NCBI RefSeq assembly: GCF_023016805.1
Contig: NZ_JALKCH010000012.1
Location: 1 to 64,000 of the forward strand
Length of the DNA stretch: 64,000 bases
Direction: 5' to 3'
Origin: Ancylobacter crimeensis
GTDB taxonomy: Bacteria; Pseudomonadota; Alphaproteobacteria; Rhizobiales; Xanthobacteraceae
Shown: in pieces, positions 10,107-19,565 of the stretch
Layout: each line of letters starts with the position of its first letter
How positions within the stretch are numbered: the first letter of the stretch is position 1
The notes under the pieces: generated by a model
What the model was told of the DNA's origin: nothing
What the model saw: the letters and a program-made list of their open reading frames with translations, nothing else
Databases searched by the model: none
Made by a program: the position numbers and the translations under genes

Positions 10107-11525
10107 TCAGTCATCGAGCACCCATGTGTCCTTGGTGCCGCCGCCCTGGCTGGAGTTCACCACCAGCGAGCCGGCCTGCAACGCGACGCGGGTGAGGCCG
10201 CCCGGCACGATGCGGGTGCGGTCCGCGCCCGTGAGCACGAAGGGCCGCAGGTCGACATGGCGCGGCGCGATGCCCTCGTCCACGAAGGTCGGGCAGGTGG
10301 AGAGCGCCAGCGTCGGCTGGGCGATGAAGTTGCCCGGATCCTGCTTCAGTTTTGCGCGGAACAGCTCGATCTGTGCCTTGTCGGCGCGCGGGCCGATCAG
10401 CATGCCATAGCCGCCGGAGCCGTGGACTTCCTTCACCACCAGCTCGTTCAGGTGGTCGAGGACGTATTTCAGGTGGTCGGCCTCGCGGCAGCGCCAGGTC
10501 GGCACATTCTTCAGCAGCGGCTCCTCGCCGAGATAGAACTTAACGATCTCCGGCATGTAGCTGTAGACGGCCTTGTCGTCGGCGACGCCGGTTCCGACCG
10601 CGTTGGTGAGCGTGACGTTTCCGGCGTGATAGGCGCTCATCAGCCCCGGCACGCCGAGCACGCTGTCCGGCCGGAAGGCGAGAGGGTCGATGAAATCGTC
10701 GTCCAGCCGGCGATAGATCACGTCGACCCGCTTCGGCCCCTCGGTCGTGCGCATGTAGACGACGTCGTTCTTGATGAAGAGATCGCGTCCCTCCACCAGC
10801 TCGACACCCAGCCGGTCGGCGAGGAAGGAGTGTTCGTAATAGGCCGAATTGTAGATGCCGGGGGTCAGCACCACTACGACGGGGTCGTTGCTGGAGGTGG
10901 CGGGGGCGAGCGATTTCAGCGTCGCCAGCAATTCGTCGGTATAGTTCTCCACCGGGGCGACGCGGTTGTCGGCGAACAACTCCGGGAAGAGCCGCATCAT
11001 GATCTCGCGGTCTTCCAGCATGTAGGAGACGCCGGAGGGCGTGCGGGCATTGTCTTCCAGCACGTAGAACGTATCGGCGTCGATGCGCACCACGTCGATG
11101 CCGGCGATGTGCACATAAAGGTCGTGCGGCACCTTCTGGCCATTCATCTCCGGGCGGAAGGCCGGGTTCTGGTAGACCAGATCCTCCGGCACGATGCCGG
11201 CGCGCAGGATCTCGCGTTTCGAATAGATGTCGCGCAGGTAGAGGTTCAGGGCCTTCACCCGCTGCTCGAGCCCGCGCGAGAGCCGCTGCCATTCCAGATT
11301 GGTGAGGATGCGCGGGATGATGTCGAACGGAATCAGCCGCTCCTGCGCATCGCTGTCGCCATAGACCGCGAAGGTGATGCCGATGCGGCGGAAAATGAAC
11401 TCGGCTTCCTTGCGGCGATAATCGAGGACGTCCGGCGGGACCTCTTTGAGCCAGCGGGACAGGGCGGCATAGGCTGGACGGATCGAACCGTCCGGATTGG
11501 TCATTTCATCGAACGCCACGGTCAT
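10107..11525 (-). CDS. circularly permuted ATP-grasp protein
   Basis: This 472-residue protein of the circularly permuted ATP-grasp type 2 family (DUF404/DUF407) includes FTVYG-like ITFAVYGD (about 46-53), RIDADTFYVLEDNARTPSGV (about 175-194), VVVLTPGIYNSAYYEHSFLA and VVKEVHGSGGYGM. It presumably makes an amide bond using ATP. The ATG at 11525 fits the family start. It is the first gene of the Anbu operon, whose promoter should lie in 11526-11742, between this gene and the divergent CinA-like gene. Confidence 0.93.
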   Translation of the reverse strand: MTVAFDEMTNPDGSIRPAYAALSRWLKEVPPDVLDYRRKEAEFIFRRIGITFAVYGDSDAQERLIPFDIIPRILTNLEWQRLSRGLEQRVKALNLYLRDIYSKREILRAGIVPEDLVYQNPAFRPEMNGQKVPHDLYVHIAGIDVVRIDADTFYVLEDNARTPSGVSYMLEDREIMMRLFPELFADNRVAPVENYTDELLATLKSLAPATSSNDPVVVVLTPGIYNSAYYEHSFLADRLGVELVEGRDLFIKNDVVYMRTTEGPKRVDVIYRRLDDDFIDPLAFRPDSVLGVPGLMSAYHAGNVTLTNAVGTGVADDKAVYSYMPEIVKFYLGEEPLLKNVPTWRCREADHLKYVLDHLNELVVKEVHGSGGYGMLIGPRADKAQIELFRAKLKQDPGNFIAQPTLALSTCPTFVDEGIAPRHVDLRPFVLTGADRTRIVPGGLTRVALQAGSLVVNSSQGGGTKDTWVLDD

Positions 11526-11742
11526 CGCTGCGCTTCTACTCCCCTGCTGGCTCACGTTAGCTACAAACCGCGTGCCAGAGGAAGAGGGCGTGCAAAGGAC
11601 CAGCACCAAAATGACGTCCGGCGGTGCGAAACGGTGGCGGGTGCCTATTGTTGAGGCGCCCTGCCGCTCCGGGCGGCGTGGCTTGCGTTGATTCGCGGCG
11701 TCGCTATTGCATGGTTCGGCGCAGCACGCGGGAGGAATCGGG

Positions 11743-12522
11743 ATGGCAGACGAAATGACCAAGGGCGAGGCGCCGCAGCCCGGCGTGGTGACGGCGGCCC
11801 TCCTCGTCATCGGCGACGAGATTCTGTCCGGCCGCACCAAGGACCGGAACATCGGCTATATCGCGGACTACCTCACGGCCATCGGCATCGACCTCGCCGA
11901 GGTGCGCATCGTGCCGGATATCGAGGCCGAGATCGTGGGAGCGGTGAACGCTCTGCGCGCGCGCTACACCTATGTGTTCACCACCGGCGGCATCGGGCCG
12001 ACCCATGACGACATCACCGCCGATTCCATCGCCAAGGCGTTCGGCGTGGGAATCGACGTGAACCCGCAGGCGCGTGCCATGCTGCTGGAGCGCATCCCCG
12101 AGGCCGATCTCAATGAGGCCCGGCTGCGCATGGCGCGGATTCCCGATGGCGCGACTCTTGTGGTGAACAAGGTGTCCAAGGCGCCGGGGTTCCGCATCGG
12201 CAATGTCATCGTGATGGCCGGCGTGCCCACCATCATGCAGGCGATGCTGGACGAGGTGGCCCCGCAACTCGCCACCGGCGCGCGGATGCTCTCCGAAACC
12301 GTGCCGGCCAATGCGAAGGAAGGCGACATCGGCGGCCCGCTTGCGGCGATCGCGGCGGCCTTCCCGGATGTCTCCATCGGCAGCTACCCCTTCATCGCCG
12401 ATGACGGGAGGCCGAACGCCAATCTGGTGGTGCGCGCCCGCGATCCTGAGCGGCTGGCCGCGGCGACCGCGGCAGTGCGTGCCATGGTCGCCGAGGAGGC
12501 ACGGCGGCAAGGGCGATCCTGA
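11743..12522 (+). CDS. CinA-type molybdopterin-binding (MoCF) domain protein
   Basis: This 259-residue protein contains only the MoCF/CinA N-terminal domain: AALLVIGDEILSGRTKDRN (about 16-34) and TTGGIGPTHDDITAD (about 86-100). The C-terminal PncC amidase part of full CinA is absent. Domains of this kind bind pterin-like or nucleotide ligands, and some act as ADP-ribose or NAD-breakdown pyrophosphatases. GGAGG lies 7 bp before the ATG. It is divergent from the Anbu operon. Confidence 0.88.
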   Translation: MADEMTKGEAPQPGVVTAALLVIGDEILSGRTKDRNIGYIADYLTAIGIDLAEVRIVPDIEAEIVGAVNALRARYTYVFTTGGIGPTHDDITADSIAKAFGVGIDVNPQARAMLLERIPEADLNEARLRMARIPDGATLVVNKVSKAPGFRIGNVIVMAGVPTIMQAMLDEVAPQLATGARMLSETVPANAKEGDIGGPLAAIAAAFPDVSIGSYPFIADDGRPNANLVVRARDPERLAAATAAVRAMVAEEARRQGRS

Positions 12523-12639
12523 GCTGCCTTGAAACGGCGGCAGGGCGATCCCGAGTCGCCCGCATCCGCGTTTCGCGTCGCAAAACACGTTCAACTCGCG
12601 CGAGAACTCATCTAAAGCTGCGCGCTCGATCAATCCTGG

Positions 12640-13158
12640 ATGTGCCCGCCAATGTCCGATCCTCGCCAGCAGAAGGCCTTTCCCGTCTCCTGGGACCAGT
12701 TCCACCGCGATGCGCGCGCCCTTGCCTGGCGGCTGGCGGGGGCGGGGCCGTTCGAGGGGATCGTCTGCATCACCCGCGGCGGGCTGGTGCCGGCGGCGAT
12801 CGTCGCGCGCGAACTCGGCACGCGGCTGATCGAGACGGTCTGCATCGCGAGCTATCACGACTACCAGACCCAGGGCGACATGCAGGTGCTGAAGCCCATC
12901 GCCGAGCGCGTGCTCGCCATCGCCGGCGAGGGCGGGCAGGGGCTGCTCGTGATCGATGATCTGGTGGATTCCGGCAAGACCGCGCGCCTCGTGCGCGACA
13001 TGGTGCCGAAGGCGCATTTCGCGACCGTCTACGCCAAGCCGCTCGGCCGGCCGGTGATCGACACCTTCATCACCGAGGTGAGCCAGGACACCTGGATCTA
13101 CTTCCCCTGGGACATGGGCCTGAGCTTCCAGCCGCCGATCCGCGACGGCGTGGCCTGA
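12640..13158 (+). CDS. gpt: xanthine-guanine phosphoribosyltransferase
   Basis: This 172-residue purine salvage enzyme transfers phosphoribose from PRPP to xanthine or guanine. The PRPP loop is [14 protein letters not shown] (about 102-115) with [20 protein letters not shown] (about 39-58) and a C-terminal WIYFPWDMG typical of XGPRT. Two starts are possible (12640 and 12652, four residues apart), and neither has a strong ribosome site. It is likely monocistronic. Confidence 0.93.
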   Translation: MCPPMSDPRQQKAFPVSWDQFHRDARALAWRLAGAGPFEGIVCITRGGLVPAAIVARELGTRLIETVCIASYHDYQTQGDMQVLKPIAERVLAIAGEGGQGLLVIDDLVDSGKTARLVRDMVPKAHFATVYAKPLGRPVIDTFITEVSQDTWIYFPWDMGLSFQPPIRDGVA

Positions 13159-13242
13159 GCGGCCCATCCTCTCGATTTTCCACCTGGAATAGCTTAGTAC
13201 CGCACGTCCGCATCCTGTGGGCGACAGGCCTTTCCGGGGGGA

Positions 13243-13656
13243 ATGACCATGGCCGCCGTCGTCTCGACCATTCTACGTTCATCCATCACCGCATTCATCG
13301 GCCGGCTGCTGCTGGTCTTCATGTTTCTCGGTAGCGGCATCTCCAAGGCGCTCGACTTCACCGCCGCGCAGGCCGAGATGGCGCATTTCGGGCTGCATCC
13401 GCCGGCGGTGTTCGCGGTGCTGACGATCATCACCCAACTCGCCGGATCGGTGCTGATCCTCCTCAACCGCGCCACATGGCTCGCGGCGGGGGCGCTGGCC
13501 GTCTTCACCGCGCTGACCATCCCGATCGTCCACCATTTCTGGACCATGCAGGGCGACGAGGCGCAGATCGAATTCTACTTCTTCGTCGAGCATCTGGCGG
13601 TCATCGGCGGCATGATCCTCGTCGCCTGCCTCGCGGAGCGCACGCGCGCCGCGTAA
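13243..13656 (+). CDS. DoxX family membrane protein
   Basis: This 137-residue inner-membrane protein has four hydrophobic segments and the DoxX start pattern IGRLLLVFMFLGSGISKALDF (about 18-38, read in parts). Members are linked to quinone or thiosulfate redox and stress functions, but no reaction can be assigned here. GGGGGGAATGACC places a good ribosome site before the ATG at 13243. There is no obvious partner gene. Confidence 0.88.
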   Translation: MTMAAVVSTILRSSITAFIGRLLLVFMFLGSGISKALDFTAAQAEMAHFGLHPPAVFAVLTIITQLAGSVLILLNRATWLAAGALAVFTALTIPIVHHFWTMQGDEAQIEFYFFVEHLAVIGGMILVACLAERTRAA

Positions 13657-13770
13657 GGCCTGTCCCTGAGCGAGGCCTGCACGGAGTGATGCGTACTCCC
13701 GTAGCCGCTCTTGAAACGCGCCATGCGGAGCGGCTATCGAGGGGACTCATACGGTGAGGGACGGCATATC

Positions 13771-15465
13771 ATGCAGCGCGCGGCGCGGACCATCGACCCC
13801 AACAGCGACGCCGCCATCGCGGCCTCGGTGACGCCGAGGCCCATCGCAGAGATCGCCGGGAGCCTGGGAATCGCGGATGCGGACCTCTATCGCTACGGCC
13901 CCTTCAAGGGAAAGGTCGCGCTCGCACTCGCCCAGAAGGCGGAGGCCGATCCGCGCGGCAAGCTGATTCTGGTCACCGCCATCAACCCGACCCCGGCGGG
14001 CGAGGGCAAGACCACCACGACCATCGGCCTTGGCGACGCGCTGGCCCGTGCCGGAAAGAAGACCGCGATCGCGCTGCGCGAGCCGAGCCTCGGGCCGGTC
14101 TTCGGGGCGAAGGGCGGGGCCACCGGCGGCGGACGCGCGCAGGTGATCCCCATGGACGAGATCAACCTGCATTTCACCGGTGATTTCCACGCCATCACCG
14201 CCGCGCACAATCTGCTCGCCGCTGCGATCGACAACCACGTCTATTGGGGCAATGCGCTCGATATCGACGTGCGCCGCGTCTCCTGGCGGCGCGTGGTGGA
14301 CCTGAACGACCGCGCGCTGCGCAAGGTGACCGTCGGCCTCGGCGGGCCGGGCAACGGCTTCCCGCGCGAAGACGGTTTCGACATCACGGTGGCGAGCGAG
14401 GTCATGGCGATCTTCTGCCTCGCCCGCTCGCTGGTCGACCTCGAGGAGCGGCTCGGCCGCATCGTGGTGGCGCAGACCTTCGCCCGCACGCCGATCACCG
14501 CCGCCGACCTGAAGGTGACGGGTGCCATGACGGCGCTGCTGCGCGACGCCTTCCAGCCCAATCTGGTGCAGACGCTGGAAGGCACGCCGGTGTTGATCCA
14601 TGGCGGGCCCTTCGCCAACATCGCCCATGGCTGCAATTCGGTGATCGCTACCCGCGCCGCGCTCGGCCTTGCCGACTACGTGGTGACGGAAGCCGGTTTC
14701 GGCGCAGATCTCGGGGCCGAGAAGTTCCTCGACATCAAGTGCCGGCAGGCGAATCTCAGACCGTCCGCGGTCGTGGTGGTGGCGACCGTGCGTGCGCTGA
14801 AGATGCATGGCGGCGTCGCCCAGAAGGATCTCGGCATGGAGAACATCGCCGCGGTGAGCGCAGGAGCCGCCAATCTGCGCCGGCATCTGGAGAACATGGC
14901 GACATTCGGCCTGCCGGCGGTGGTCGCCATCAACCGCTTCACGTCCGACACGCCGGCCGAGATTGCGGCGGTCGAGGAGGCGTGCCGGGCGGTCGGGGCG
15001 CGGGTGCATCTGTGCTCGCACTGGGCGCAGGGCGGCGCCGGAGCGGCGGAACTCGCCGAAACCGTCATAGAACTCGCCGGGCAGCCCTCCGGCTATCGCC
15101 CGCTTTACGCCGACGAGCTTTCGCTGGCCGAGAAGATCGAGACGGTGGCGCGGCGCATCTATCGCGCCGGCTCGGTGGTGTTCGATCCCGCGGCGTTGGC
15201 CCGGCTCGCCGAGTTCGAGGCACGCGGCTATGGCGGACTTCCGGTCTGCATGGCCAAGACACCCTACAGCTTCACCGCCGACCCCACGCTGCGCGGCGCG
15301 CCGGAAGGCTTCATTCTGCCTGTGCGGGAGGTGCGGCTCTCCGCCGGCGCCGGCTTCGTGGTGGCATTGTGCGGCGACGTGATGACCATGCCGGGCCTGC
15401 CCCGCACCCCTGCGGCCGAGAACATCCATGTCGACGAGGCCGGCGCGATCTGGGGACTGTTCTGA
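13771..15465 (+). CDS. fhs: formate-tetrahydrofolate ligase
   Basis: This 564-residue cytosolic enzyme makes 10-formyl-THF from formate, THF and ATP. The P-loop is [20 protein letters not shown] (about 70-89), followed by [27 protein letters not shown] and a C-terminal [15 protein letters not shown]. Length is close to the family's usual 556. The ATG at 13771 fits the family; upstream frames to 13711 lack conservation. In a methylotroph-like or amide-using organism, it would also assimilate formate released by formamidase, encoded 15 kb away. Confidence 0.96.
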   Translation: MQRAARTIDPNSDAAIAASVTPRPIAEIAGSLGIADADLYRYGPFKGKVALALAQKAEADPRGKLILVTAINPTPAGEGKTTTTIGLGDALARAGKKTAIALREPSLGPVFGAKGGATGGGRAQVIPMDEINLHFTGDFHAITAAHNLLAAAIDNHVYWGNALDIDVRRVSWRRVVDLNDRALRKVTVGLGGPGNGFPREDGFDITVASEVMAIFCLARSLVDLEERLGRIVVAQTFARTPITAADLKVTGAMTALLRDAFQPNLVQTLEGTPVLIHGGPFANIAHGCNSVIATRAALGLADYVVTEAGFGADLGAEKFLDIKCRQANLRPSAVVVVATVRALKMHGGVAQKDLGMENIAAVSAGAANLRRHLENMATFGLPAVVAINRFTSDTPAEIAAVEEACRAVGARVHLCSHWAQGGAGAAELAETVIELAGQPSGYRPLYADELSLAEKIETVARRIYRAGSVVFDPAALARLAEFEARGYGGLPVCMAKTPYSFTADPTLRGAPEGFILPVREVRLSAGAGFVVALCGDVMTMPGLPRTPAAENIHVDEAGAIWGLF

Positions 15466-15570
15466 GAGACGGCCGCTGCGGCGCGAGATGTTGTGTCGCG
15501 CCGCAGGCGGATGGGCGTTACGGATGAGAAAATGACAATATCCTGCACGCCAGTTCGTCCGGCGGTCAGG

Positions 15571-15657
15571 GCGGACGTGGCGAAACTGGTAGCCGCACGA
15601 GACTTAAAATCTTGCGCCTTCAAAGGCTTACGGGTTCGAGTCCCGTCGTCCGCACCA
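15571..15657 (+). tRNA. tRNA-Leu (UAA)
   Basis: This is an 87-base class II tRNA with a 7-bp acceptor GCGGACG/CGTCCGC, anticodon loop acttaaaatct (UAA), a variable arm, T-loop GGTTCGAGTCCC and an encoded 3' CCA. Its 3' end borders a stretch rich in broken mobile genes, as is common for tRNA-targeted islands. Confidence 0.95.
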
Positions 15658-16090
15658 ATTAAAATTCGTGAATTATCTCAAATATTTAGATTGGTGTTTC
15701 GACTAAATTCCGGGAGAAATTCCGGAGGAACGAAGGGATATTTGTTCTCTTTTCATTCTAATCGAATCAGTAAGCCCTTCAACTGGGAGGGCTCGACGAT
15801 GGTTCAACGATCCAAGCGCAGCTGCGCCAGTTCCATACAAAGGTGCGGTGCTCGCCGGCAGGGCTCCTATTGGGACGACGCTGTACCTCTCGCTCGATTG
15901 CCTCAATTACGGTTGCATCCTCACCGATATGCAACTCAATTTCGCCATTCATAAGGTCGCGTATGAGCGGCCGTGCGGCTTTGAAGGGCACGCACCATGA
16001 CCGGGGATCAGGCGCAGGGTGCGGCGCCAGCCGAGCCGGACACGCTCGACCTGAGCGAGGCGGACAAGTTGAACCGCCACTTCCACCATC
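15658..16090. other. gene-poor start of the mobile scrap region
   Basis: Just 3' of tRNA-Leu the sequence becomes AT-richer (15658-15780) and then holds only short, unconvincing frames. A RRQGSYWDDAV-like stretch near 15850-15885 faintly recalls an IS3 transposase end, but too little remains to call. I see no repeat of the tRNA 3' end within the window that would mark the far attachment site. Confidence 0.4.
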
Positions 16091-16118
16091 AAACCGGACG
16101 GATCACGCCGTCCGGTTT
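16091..16118. terminator. perfect 11-bp inverted repeat upstream of antitoxin (copy 1)
   Basis: aaaccggacgg, six bases, then ccgtccggttt: a perfect palindrome with A/T-rich outer ends, so it could act as a bidirectional terminator or as an operator. The homologous position upstream of the second antitoxin (about 45828-45855) retains it with one mismatch, so it is part of the conserved module. Confidence 0.5.
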
Positions 16119-16173
16119 CGCATTTGGGGAGGATCGATTGAATCCAACGGCACAGAGCGCTATGTTCCGCGCC

Positions 16174-16320
16174 ATGAGCGTGCAGACCAGATCCGTCGTG
16201 AAAGATACTCCTTCGATCGAGGAGCCTGTCGTTCGTGCGCGGCCGACGGTTGACGTCGAGGCGTTTGCTAGGCGCGTGCTCAAGCGCTGGCCAAAAGTGA
16301 TGGCGAAGCTTGGCGAATAA
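16174..16320 (+). CDS. small antitoxin of a Doc-type module (copy 1)
   Basis: This 48-residue protein (MSVQTRSVVKDTPSIEEP..., ending KRWPKVMAKLGE) is nearly identical in plan to the one at 45623-45769. Both are followed after three bases by a GTG-started Doc-like frame, so I infer an antitoxin of the Phd role, although no Phd motif is obvious. A longer frame from 15997 exists, but only the last 48 residues are shared by both copies. The toxin partner here is truncated, so this copy is an orphan. Confidence 0.6.
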   Translation: MSVQTRSVVKDTPSIEEPVVRARPTVDVEAFARRVLKRWPKVMAKLGE

Positions 16321-16323
16321 TCC

Positions 16324-16449
16324 GTGCCAAGCCCTTTCTTCAGCACAGCCGCCGACGTCATTACCCTCAATCAGATCTTCGTCGAAGCCATGCGTGACGC
16401 CGCTACCGGGTGCGCTGGGCGGGACGGAGCTGTGCGCGTGGCGGCTTGA
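16324..16449 (+). pseudogene. truncated Doc (Fic-fold) toxin, N-terminal 22 residues only
   Basis: The frame from GTG 16324 gives VPSPFFSTAADVITLNQIFV, matching the start of the Doc-like toxin at 45619. After EA the similarity stops and unrelated sequence runs to a TGA at 16449. The Fic catalytic motif and the rest of the domain are missing, so no active toxin can be made. Confidence 0.75.
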
Positions 16450-16930
16450 CCAAGCCGTGCATCGATCGAGTTGGGACAGCGGCGAGGGAGCGTATCGGGT
16501 CGGAGGCCGCTGACGTGGATGGGGTTCATATTGTCCAGCCGGACGACGTGCCGAACCCGAACTGGCTCCGCCCTTGGAACCTGCTCTTCCTGCCCGCCCT
16601 TCCGCGTCATACTGTACGGTCAAGGTCCAGGAACGGTTCGCACTCGATACCCGCCCGCACCCGCCGACGCCCTCGGTGAGCACCCTCTGTCCAACCGGAA
16701 TCCAGCTGTCCGCGCGTTTCATCGACGAAACACTGCAAACCTAACGGGTCGACCGATCAGCGCGATGAATCGGTCGACACTGGCTGATTCAGAATAGGCG
16801 TTGGACGATGCCGCGGCAGGCGGCGAGACGCCGGCCATGACCGAGGAGAAGCTCCAGAACGTCCATCTTCGTCGCATCGAACCGCCTCTGATGCGAGCCA
16901 GAGATCCGCTGAAACCTGTTCCCTCGTCCA

Positions 16931-17193
16931 GCCCACGGCAATCAGGGGCATTCTTCGTGTGGACGGGGACAGATCACCGTGGTTCGGCGCTGGTTTCCAG
17001 CCGGCGCGGGATATTCGGCGCCGATCACAGGTAACGGAGTTCAGACGGCGGAGGATCCGCTCCCGGATTGTCCGGGGCAGCGAAGGTATCCCCATCGCCC
17101 ACCGCCGTTCTTCTAGGACTTCGATTTGGTATGCGCGTCTCGCTGCCCATAAGCAGCGGGCAAGCCGACACTGCCCGCACGGGGCAATGCCGT
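16931..17193 (+). repeat. dispersed repeat, copy A (about 260 bp)
   Basis: This segment is repeated in the same orientation at 40991-41249, with long near-identical stretches such as the shared gttcttctaggacttcgatt and the shared cataagcag(t/c)gggcaagccg. Overall identity by eye is about 85-90 percent. No continuous protein is conserved between the copies, so it is more likely a non-coding element end or a decayed mobile sequence than a gene. Confidence 0.7.
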
Positions 17194-17199
17194 TTGGGA

Positions 17200-17448
17200 T
17201 CAGCAGAGATCTGGCGCACCTGGCGGGTGGGGGCGTTCCCCTCGTACACCTGCCACATCCGCCTGCGTGATCACGCCGTGATGCAACATGAAGGCGAGCA
17301 TCTCGTCCAGTTTCCTGCGTGATGCCCGTCCGTGCCTGCCACGAGACACATCACCGACGAGATCCGGCGGCTCCAATCGATCAGCAGGATCGTCATATCC
17401 ATCGCGATACATGTCGGTGATCTTGCGAAGCAGCTCACTTTTGCTCAT
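17200..17448 (-). CDS. small hypothetical protein, 82 residues
   Basis: A frame on the minus strand begins MSKSELLRKITDMYRDGYDD, with GGAG about 10 bp before the ATG and an AT-rich leader beyond 17450. The charged first 55 residues look protein-like (helical, Arg/Asp-rich). The last 20 are Pro/Gly-rich and run up to the dispersed repeat edge at 17193, so the C-terminus may be artificial. I recognise no family. Confidence 0.35.
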   Translation of the reverse strand: MSKSELLRKITDMYRDGYDDPADRLEPPDLVGDVSRGRHGRASRRKLDEMLAFMLHHGVITQADVAGVRGERPHPPGAPDLC

Positions 17449-18208
17449 ATTCCAGTCTCCATTGTTTTGTCAGTATCCGATATTGTCCATATTTCGACGG
17501 AGATGAACTGCACGATTTATGCGTGTTCTGTTCTGTTTCTTCATCAATGCACAGTAGCGCGCGATGCGATGGGATCACATCAGGTGCTTTAAGGCGTTAT
17601 AGCGGTGACGAGACCGACAGCGCGCAGGTCATCATGCGCGGCGCATGGCAGGGATCGGGAAGGGCAGGGCGGAGCTGGAGCCACAGAACCCGACCTCAAA
17701 ATCTGACCCCGCGATCCGTCGCCGTTCTTGGGTGCCCGTGCGGGAGCGAACCGTCCCCCGACCCCGGAACCGTTCCACGGGGACCTAACGTGACGGAGTC
17801 CGAAAGCGATCTGGTTCGGCACACACTGACGGATCTCGGTGTACGGCTTCCTTCCTCCTGCGCTCGGATGGTGGAAGCCCCATGCCGAAAGCCAATACCA
17901 CCACGATACACGCGACGCCGCGCTGGAAGTGATGAATGGCGACGCCTCGACGTCCCCGGTCCGACAGGCGTTCAGCGCAGCGGCAGAAGAGACCGACATT
18001 GTGGCCGGCGTAGGGGGATCGCCAAGGTGGCGGCTACCGGTGGCAAGGAACCCGGCCGGGCGGCGAACGCAAGACCATAACGGAGCCCTGAATTCCATAA
18101 GGTTCGTACATCGGTTCGCGACGCGGACAACAGATCGCCGCTTGGCACGACGCGCGCGACACGGCAGAATGGTAGAAATATAGAATTTTGGTAGATCCGG
18201 AGGTATCC
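17449..18208. other. no gene recognised; vapB leader at the right end
   Basis: AT-rich at 17450-17545, then GC-rich with only random-looking frames. Near 18166-18195 the sequence ggtagaaatatagaattttggtaga carries two ggtaga hexamers around an AT core, directly upstream of vapB. That is a plausible promoter and self-regulation site, by analogy with other VapB operators. Confidence 0.35.
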
Positions 18209-18457
18209 ATGAGCCTCAATGTCAAAGATCCCGAAGCGCACCGCCTCGCGCAAGCTATCTCCCGTGCCACGGGCGAGAGCATGACACGCGTCGTCACCGA
18301 GGCTTTGCGCGAACGTTATGCCAAGATCGAGCAGCGGAAAGGCAACGCCAGCGTGCAAGAGCTGCTGGCTATCGCCGATCGGGCCGCCGCGCACGTGAAG
18401 CGGCCTTACGCAGACCATGCCGAGATGCTCTACGATGATAATGGCCTGCCGAAATGA
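18209..18457 (+). CDS. VapB-type antitoxin
   Basis: This 82-residue protein has a ribbon-helix-helix-like N-terminus (MSLNVKDPEAHRLAQAISRA, continuing TGESMTRVVTEALRERYAKI), a PSK-type VapB antitoxin that binds its own promoter and its VapC. CCGGAGG lies 6 bp upstream of the ATG. It overlaps the vapC frame by 4 bp (ATGA), the classical TA arrangement. The antitoxin is intact although its toxin is not. Confidence 0.88.
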   Translation: MSLNVKDPEAHRLAQAISRATGESMTRVVTEALRERYAKIEQRKGNASVQELLAIADRAAAHVKRPYADHAEMLYDDNGLPK

Positions 18458-18896
18458 TTATCGGCACGTCGGCCATGGTCGCGATCCTTTACCGCGAGCC
18501 GGAGGCGGAAGCCTTCGCGCAGCTTATTCATGATGCCGACGACTGCCGGATCAGCGTGGCGAGTTACGTCGAGCTGTCGATGGTGGTTGAAAACCAGCTC
18601 GGCCCGGAAGGCCTGCGACAGGCGGAAGCGTTCTTTCGACGCGCCGGGGTCATGGTCGAGCCGGTCACGGTCGAACATGGCGAGCTGGCCCGCCAGGCAT
18701 TTCTCGATTTCGGAAAAGGCCGGCACAAGGCTGGCCTGAACTACGGCGATTGCTTTCCTATGCTCTCGCGAAGGCCACGGGCGAACCGCTCCTGTTCAAA
18801 GGCAACGACTTTAAAGAGACGGATATGAAGAGCGCCCACAAGCCGAACGAACGGAAGTCCAATGAGGCTTCCAAGAGTCCGGTTGGGAACTCTTAA
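18454..18896 (+). pseudogene. VapC toxin (PIN domain RNase), frameshifted
   Basis: The frame starts MIIGTSAMVAILYREPEAEA, whereas VapC proteins have Asp where this has Gly4, so the first metal-binding Asp is lost. Later acidic residues remain in ASYVELSM and LNYGDCF. Right after GDCF the frame breaks: inserting one base in the tttcc run near 18757 restores SYALAKATGEPLLFKGNDFKE, the proper VapC end. Two independent lesions argue that the toxin is dead. Confidence 0.85.
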
Positions 18897-19500
18897 TGAG
18901 TGATACGTCGGAGGACGAGGCCGCCCATTGCGACGTGGATCATAGCCTTGGATACGTCGATACGAGTTTCATAGTCGCGCACTAGTCGCCGCCAGCGTAT
19001 CATCCAGCCGAAGGTGCGTTCGACAACCCAGTGGGGTGGCAGAACCTTGAAAGCAGGCTCGGTCTCGATGCGCTTGATGATCTCGATGAAGAAGTCGAGA
19101 TAAGCGGCCTTGTCCATGAGCTTCCTCGATCATAGGCGTTTTCCGCGAAGAGTTTCTTGAGCCAGGGCCAGCGTTTACGAATGGCGTCTAGGATCTGTTG
19201 CGCCCCGGCGCTGTCTGAGATGGCCGCCGGTGTCAGATTGACCATGAGCAGGCGCCCGTCCGTAACGACAGCAAATGTGGCGCCTGCGACCAACCGTCTT
19301 CTTCGCGCCATCGAAGCTACGTTCGGCCCCGGGCGCGGGCGCCTTGACCGTCTGGCTGTCGAAAATACCGCCGGAAGGGCTGACCTCTCACCCGGCGCGT
19401 TCACGGTCGATCATCAGCGCCAGATCATGGATCGTCGGACCAGGAACAGCCGTACGAAACGGCGGAACCACCAATAGTGTGAAGCGGCGTGGAATAAGGT
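18893..19500 (-). pseudogene. IS5-family transposase remnant
   Basis: Pieces of one transposase appear in order on the minus strand but in different frames: ALFHAASHYWWFRRFVRLFLV (about 19440-19500, read in parts), a middle part DSAGAQQILDAIRKRWPWLKK, and the C-terminus MDKAAYLDFFIEI to HWVVERTFGWMIRWRRLVRD (about 18900-19117). The breaks between them are frameshifts. Its last codons overlap the extended vapC frame, showing that the IS end abuts vapC. Confidence 0.8.
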
Positions 19501-19565
19501 CTCTGACTCACTTTTGATGGAGTTGAGCGTCTGGCTGGCAGTGGTTCACATGGAGAATCAATGCC

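Noticed and set aside
9231..11654. 807-codon open frame antisense to LysE, alpha-E leader and ATP-grasp genes
   Set aside because: It covers several confident genes on the other strand and has the Arg/His/Gly-rich look of an antisense shadow.
15849..15890. possible IS3 transposase scrap (RRQGSYWDDAV)
   Set aside because: About ten residues of weak likeness; not enough to call.
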